This document shows positions 61,801-64,000 of a DNA stretch of 64,000 nt, piece by piece. This DNA comes from Motacilla alba alba. Its lineage: Eukaryota > Chordata > Aves > Passeriformes > Motacillidae. Location: assembly GCF_015832195.1 (NCBI RefSeq), contig NC_052046.1, forward strand, positions 45,828,473 through 45,892,472. The letters run 5' to 3'. The notes below the pieces were generated by a model, which was not told where the DNA came from, ran no database searches, and worked only from the letters and a program-made list of their open reading frames with translations. Each line of letters starts with the position of its first letter. Within the stretch, counting starts at the first letter, position 1. The translations under genes and the position numbers were made by a program.

Positions 61801-64000
61801 CTTTGTGTCAAGGGAACAAATTGAGTAAAGCCATTAAATGATGGCACTTCATGTTCCACTTCCAAGATCCTTTTACAGGTCTTTTCCTCTCATCTCATCA
61901 TTGTTGTGCTCTATGTCACCCCTTGCCCTCCTAGTAAAAGGGGAAGTGCTTTGGGACAAGGCAAAGGGGAAGAAACACTTTAATACATATTTTAAAAGTG
62001 GACTTTTTTTGTCCACTGATGTTTCAGTACTGAAACCGAATGTTTCAGTAACTTGACCTAAACTGTCAAGAAAAGATAACTGTCAAGTTAGCTAATCATT
62101 ATGAACCTTCTGTTTCCCTCCTGCTAGGGAAAAAATCCATAGGGAATGCAAATAGAGGACACAGGACTCATTGTAGTTAGGCTGACATTTAGTTCATTTT
62201 GGGGCATTTATTTCTTTAGTCAGAAACATCTTGAAAACAAAGTTTTAGATGGTACAAATACTCAGGGGTGTGTATGCTGAAATTCTTTGCACTAGTGTCA
62301 TAAACATTCATTTGTTTCATAGATGACCTTTAGTCACATTTCATTACTACTAGATCAGTGGTGTGTAAATGTATTCTAGGGGTAATTATTTATGGTATGA
62401 TGTCAAGCAGTTTGGGGTATGGTTGAAGCCTAGTAGGATTAAATTTTGCTGAGACCTGTCAGCATTTTTTATTTCTTTTTAACATGGAGTATTTTATGTT
62501 TCTTCCCCTCCTAGAAGTCATGGTGATTTTCTCAGCTAATCAGCCACAGCCTCTGTGGCTCTGTAGAAGACAGGGACCACTTCCCAAGCACTGCACTTTT
62601 AACTCCCAGAACAAAATCAGTCCTTCACTGCAACAAATCAGTCATGCAAGAAGCCTTGTGAGCTGTACTAGGAGAGAGCATGGAAAGCCACATATGGTAG
62701 AGGGGAATGAGCATAACTATGTTTAATTTCTTCCTAAGTAGGAGATGAATGTGCTGCTTCTTTCAAATTCAGTTTACTGAAAAAAATCAATCTCATGTGT
62801 TAATTCTTAATTAGCATACATACATTGTTATGAATGTCTTCTTAGAGATACAAGGCCTCAAAAATACAACTTTAAATCAAAATCCTGGCAAAGCTAATAT
62901 TTATGGTGTCCTCTGTAAAAGCTTTGTATCCTTTTCAAGCATATTCCCCTACTGCTTTCTCCTGTTACACTCCTTATAAAGAGGTGTATTTTGCTGTGCT
63001 CCACATGTCTGTTCATGTATTCTAATTGGTCATTTTGGTTCTGGCTGAGACCATGTCTACAGGACAGCACATTCTAGTAGGATCAGCTGTGTAGGACAGC
63101 AGAACAATTGCTGTTGGGGAGTCATGATGTGTATTAGATGTCTTGTGATCTACTCCAGCCTGGCTCACCTGGTTCATTGGCCTCAATGTCTGATAGCAAG
63201 GGAGAGCATCAGTTAGTCTTCCAGTTCAGCTTCATTTAAAGAAAAAAGTGTAATTTTTGTTAGTCTAAAATTAAATCACAGTAAGTGAGAGCTGGTAAAG
63301 TTGCTTCAAAAGCATTCTTGGGATCTAAGCTAAAATAAGCTTGGAATATGCAAGCTGGATACTCCTGCAGAAAAAAATAAAGTAAATCAATTTTTTATCT
63401 GCTTTCACAGTGAACTATTTTGTGGCACTGCATTTAAATACTGTTCCACAGCTTCATGGAGCTCACATCAGTGCGCGCATATAAGAGGGTAGCAGGCTGA
63501 TGGCCTCTGATAAGGAACTCAGTTAAGATAACTTGAGACATGGTTTGGTGGCAGTGCAGTTTAAGTAGTGGTTACTGATTGACTGCTACTGATTATTAGT
63601 GGAGAATCATTTACAGTCATTCACAAGATCCAGCACTTTGTTAATGGCTTGCCAGTGATCTTAACAAGTTAAGGAGTAAAATAAGTTACTCTTAAAAACA
63701 ACAAAAAAAGTTAAATTGTCTTAAAAACTCATAAACAAAAATAAGAAAAATCTAAAGTGTTTGAGTTTGTCTATATTTTCTCTGCATGAAAACTCTATTA
63801 AAATGAATTGTGGGTGTATTGTATAGATACATACATTTGGTTGCTGTTTTTTAAAAGAGGGAGGGGGCAACTGCTGCAAGCATTAAATAATTGTGTTTTA
63901 ATTAAAGCAGTGTATTTTCATACAGCTGTGTAGATCATCTTTCTGTGTCAACATTACAGCATATTACAGTACAGGATGGTGTAAATACAACTTTTTTACA
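55863..64000 (+). other. CDC42SE2: CDC42SE2 intron (continued to window edge)
   Basis: No exon, repeat or RNA gene recognised. A frame open over 61026-61373 (115 codons) resembles nothing I know and has no splice or promoter support. Confidence 0.65.

Noticed and set aside
63900..63940. TTTTCATACAGCTG as a possible piece of the CRIB exon (FVHTA)
   Set aside because: Flanking codons do not continue the CDC42SE2 sequence, and no suitable splice sites frame it.
39108..64000. Second coding exon of CDC42SE2 (CRIB motif)
   Set aside because: I looked for codons compatible with the RIDRSMIGEP segment and found none. Manual search could miss it, but the exon is well conserved.
1..64000. CpG-island promoter, tRNA genes, CRISPR-like arrays
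   Set aside because: I saw no CpG-dense segment, no tRNA A/B-box arrangement with a cloverleaf, and no regularly spaced identical repeats.

Overview
This window looks like vertebrate nuclear DNA, most likely from a bird. It is AT-rich and CpG-poor, with no CpG island that I can see. There are no long open frames and no bacterial-style gene packing. The recognisable interspersed repeats are fragments of CR1 non-LTR retrotransposons, whose 3' ends have the form seen in birds and other reptiles, plus two LTR-like pieces resembling avian endogenous retrovirus LTRs. The low density of repeats favours a bird over a crocodilian or turtle, but I cannot name the species.

I can recognise one protein-coding gene. 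A short exon on the + strand (coding part 39054-39107) encodes MSEFWLCFNCCIAEQPQP and ends at a GTAAGT splice donor. This is the N-terminus of CDC42SE2 (SPEC2), a small CDC42-binding protein attached to the plasma membrane through N-terminal cysteines. The next coding exon, which should carry the CRIB motif, was not found, so the intron after this exon runs off the right edge (at least 24.9 kb). Sequence to the left is best read as 5' intron and untranslated-exon territory of the same gene. One 83-nt stretch (4296-4378) has good splice signals and may be a non-coding 5' exon, but this is tentative.

Layout: 1-26.7 kb is mostly unique non-coding DNA with small simple repeats, a very short CR1 tail (about 11.98 kb) and a GC-richer patch with inverted GATA sites (about 15.2 kb). 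At 26.74-27.89 kb an AT-rich degenerate repeat abuts a decayed CR1 reverse-transcriptase fragment. At 30.59-31.08 kb there is an LTR-like sequence. At 35.25-35.45 kb there is a CR1 3' end. At 38.8-39.1 kb lies the CDC42SE2 start exon. At 41.5-41.8 kb there is a CR1 in reverse orientation, at 47.3-47.7 kb a reverse-orientation LTR, at 49.0-49.2 kb a strongly G/T-biased tract, and at 55.54-55.86 kb another CR1 3' end. The remainder is unique intronic-looking sequence.

I found no convincing previously undescribed biological system. The many 60-130 codon open frames look like chance. The most useful points for follow-up are the two competing splice acceptors of the CDC42SE2 start exon, the candidate 83-nt upstream exon, the CR1 copy that lacks its 3' end, and the LTR with an adjoining polypurine/polypyrimidine palindrome.
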